Part shown: one piece after another, positions 62,815 to 64,000 of the stretch
Layout of the letters: every line of letters begins with the position of its first letter
Position numbering within the stretch: the first letter of the stretch is position 1
Assembly (NCBI GenBank): GCA_024760905.1
Contig: CM045751.1
Location: 7,919,501-7,983,500 of the forward strand
DNA length: 64,000 nucleotides
Direction of reading: 5' to 3'
From: Plotosus lineatus
Lineage: Eukaryota > Chordata > Actinopteri > Siluriformes > Plotosidae
The notes under the pieces: generated by a model
What the model was told of the DNA's origin: nothing
The model's database searches: none
The model's input: the letters and a program-made list of their open reading frames with translations, nothing else
Translations under genes and position numbers: made by a program

Positions 62815-63309
62815 TGCGTTTGAGGGAGTTGGCAGGTTGGTTGTCCATTGGCCAGCCTACACTTGATTTGACTTCTTATCCTGATAGATGGGAGTTTCTG
62901 GTGGGAATGTTCGAAGATTTTCAGTCCAGAAGGATCTAGTGATACGGTGTAATTCTTTTCGGAAAAGAAAATTTACTTTCATTTGGAGTTCATTGAGCAC
63001 CTCCGTCTTTGCGAAAGTGGAAAATGACCAAATAAGAATATCTTTTATGCAGTAATTATTTGGTAAGTGAGATTTTTTTATTTTTGTAATTCATTAACAG
63101 TCCTTCGACTTTGGCCTCTTTGGAGGTTGTTTTTCATCAAGTTTGTTGGTTTTCAGAGATCCTGCTGTCAGTATAAATGTTCATGTTTGGGATGTAATGG
63201 ACTTATAATCAAAACTGTATTTGCACAGATGCAGTACAGTAAATCCGGTTGTTGCAAAGGTTGAATCATTTGATAGAAACATTAATATTCTTTGAAAAAA
63301 AAAATTGCT

Positions 63310-63840
63310 GTGTAATTTTTATTCACTTGTGAACAAGACCCCAAGATACTTGAACTCCTCCGCTTGGGGCAGGACTTCATTCCTGACCCGGAGGGTGCAT
63401 TCCACCCTTTTCCAGCGGGGAACCATGGCCTCGGACTTGGAGGTGCTGATTCTCATCCCTGCCGCTTCGCACTTGGCTGCGAATCGGTCCAGTGAGAACT
63501 GGAGATCCTGGATTGATGAAGCCAAAAGGACAACGCCATCCGCAAAAAGCAGAGACGAGATCCTATGGCCACCAAACCAGAACCCCTCAACATCTCGGCT
63601 GCGCTTTGAAATTCTGTCAATAAAAATTATGAGCAGAATCGGTGATAAAGGATACCTTGGTGGACTCCAACTCTTGTCAGAAACGAATTCGGCTTGTTGT
63701 TACCAATGCGGATCAAGCTCTGGCGTCGATGATAGAGCGACAAAATGGCCCATAGCAAAGGGACCACATACAACAAGATAGCCCGAGAGACATGGTCAAA
63801 AGCCTTCTCCAAATCCACAAAACACATGTGGACAGAGGCT
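63310..63840 (-). mobile_element. LINE reverse-transcriptase fragment
   Basis: Minus strand, two frames: CFVDLEKAFDHVSRAILLYV, LYHRRQSLIRIGNNKPNSFL, VGVHQGI, then QFSLDRFAAKCEAAGMRIST, SKSEAMVPRWKRVECTLRV and AEEFKYLGVLFTSE. Same family as 4430-4640 and 4860-5500. The ADD region is damaged. Both ends truncated. Confidence 0.8.
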
Positions 63841-64000
63841 GCAGCCTCTGCTAAAAGCAGGGCTTGTAACAGTCCTTTGTGGTTAGGAGGGAGCTGAGCC
63901 GCAAAGCTCTAAATTTACCAGTCGATCTATGTTCCAATCCTCAACTATAGTCTCGGGCTTTGGGTGATGACTGAATGAACAAGATCCCATTACAAGAGGC

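Overview
The window is vertebrate nuclear DNA, most likely from a teleost fish. Genes are split by GT-AG introns, exon translations match vertebrate families, and the spacers are full of (TG)n/(TA)n microsatellites, tRNA-derived SINEs, TIR-bearing MITEs and non-LTR retrotransposons of kinds common in fish. No bacterial, plasmid, phage or CRISPR feature is present. Species cannot be read from the sequence.

Four protein-coding genes can be built from exon evidence. (1) trappc10, minus strand, 358-9447: first four coding exons only, gene runs off the left edge. (2) mfn1 (mitofusin-1), plus strand, 16561-31897: 17 coding exons, all phases consistent, 749 aa predicted, complete. (3) gnb4 (G-protein beta-4), minus strand, 35417-42047: 9 coding exons, 340 aa, complete, with a probable 2.8-kb 3' UTR. 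(4) a shroom2-like gene, plus strand: two exons (47167-47439 and 53553-53701) that together encode a PDZ domain; the rest lies off the right edge. trappc10 and mfn1 are head-to-head, mfn1 and gnb4 are tail-to-tail with poly(A) signals about 335 bp apart, and gnb4 and the shroom2-like gene are head-to-head. The genes are not functionally linked as an operon; the mfn1-gnb4 adjacency is the same as on human 3q26.

The remainder is repeat-derived. Non-LTR retrotransposons: an RTE-type element inside the shroom2-like intron (50340-52690, 3'-truncated), a GC-rich, nearly full-length LINE with four frame breaks (56885-60765), a degenerate CR1/L2/Rex1-like LINE antisense in a gnb4 intron (38770-40400), and fragments of a further LINE family at 4.4, 4.9-5.5 and 63.3-63.8 kb, plus an RTE 3' stub at 11.5 kb. 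DNA-transposon-like elements: six copies of a ~450-bp MITE with CAGGGATCCCTC ends, one of which carries a 918-bp TIR element with a 6-bp target duplication; two copies of a CAGTGGTACCTC-ended element (one a large fold-back with a 70-bp tandem repeat); and a CAGGGTGACC-ended element holding a SINE. At least five SINE-like families with tRNA-like heads are scattered throughout.

No new multi-gene system was found. The most useful leads are a GC-AG intron in mfn1, a perfect 32-bp inverted repeat in an mfn1 intron, one SINE head joined to two different LINE-like tails, nested transposons with readable target duplications, and a shroom PDZ domain split by an intron that hosts a retrotransposon.
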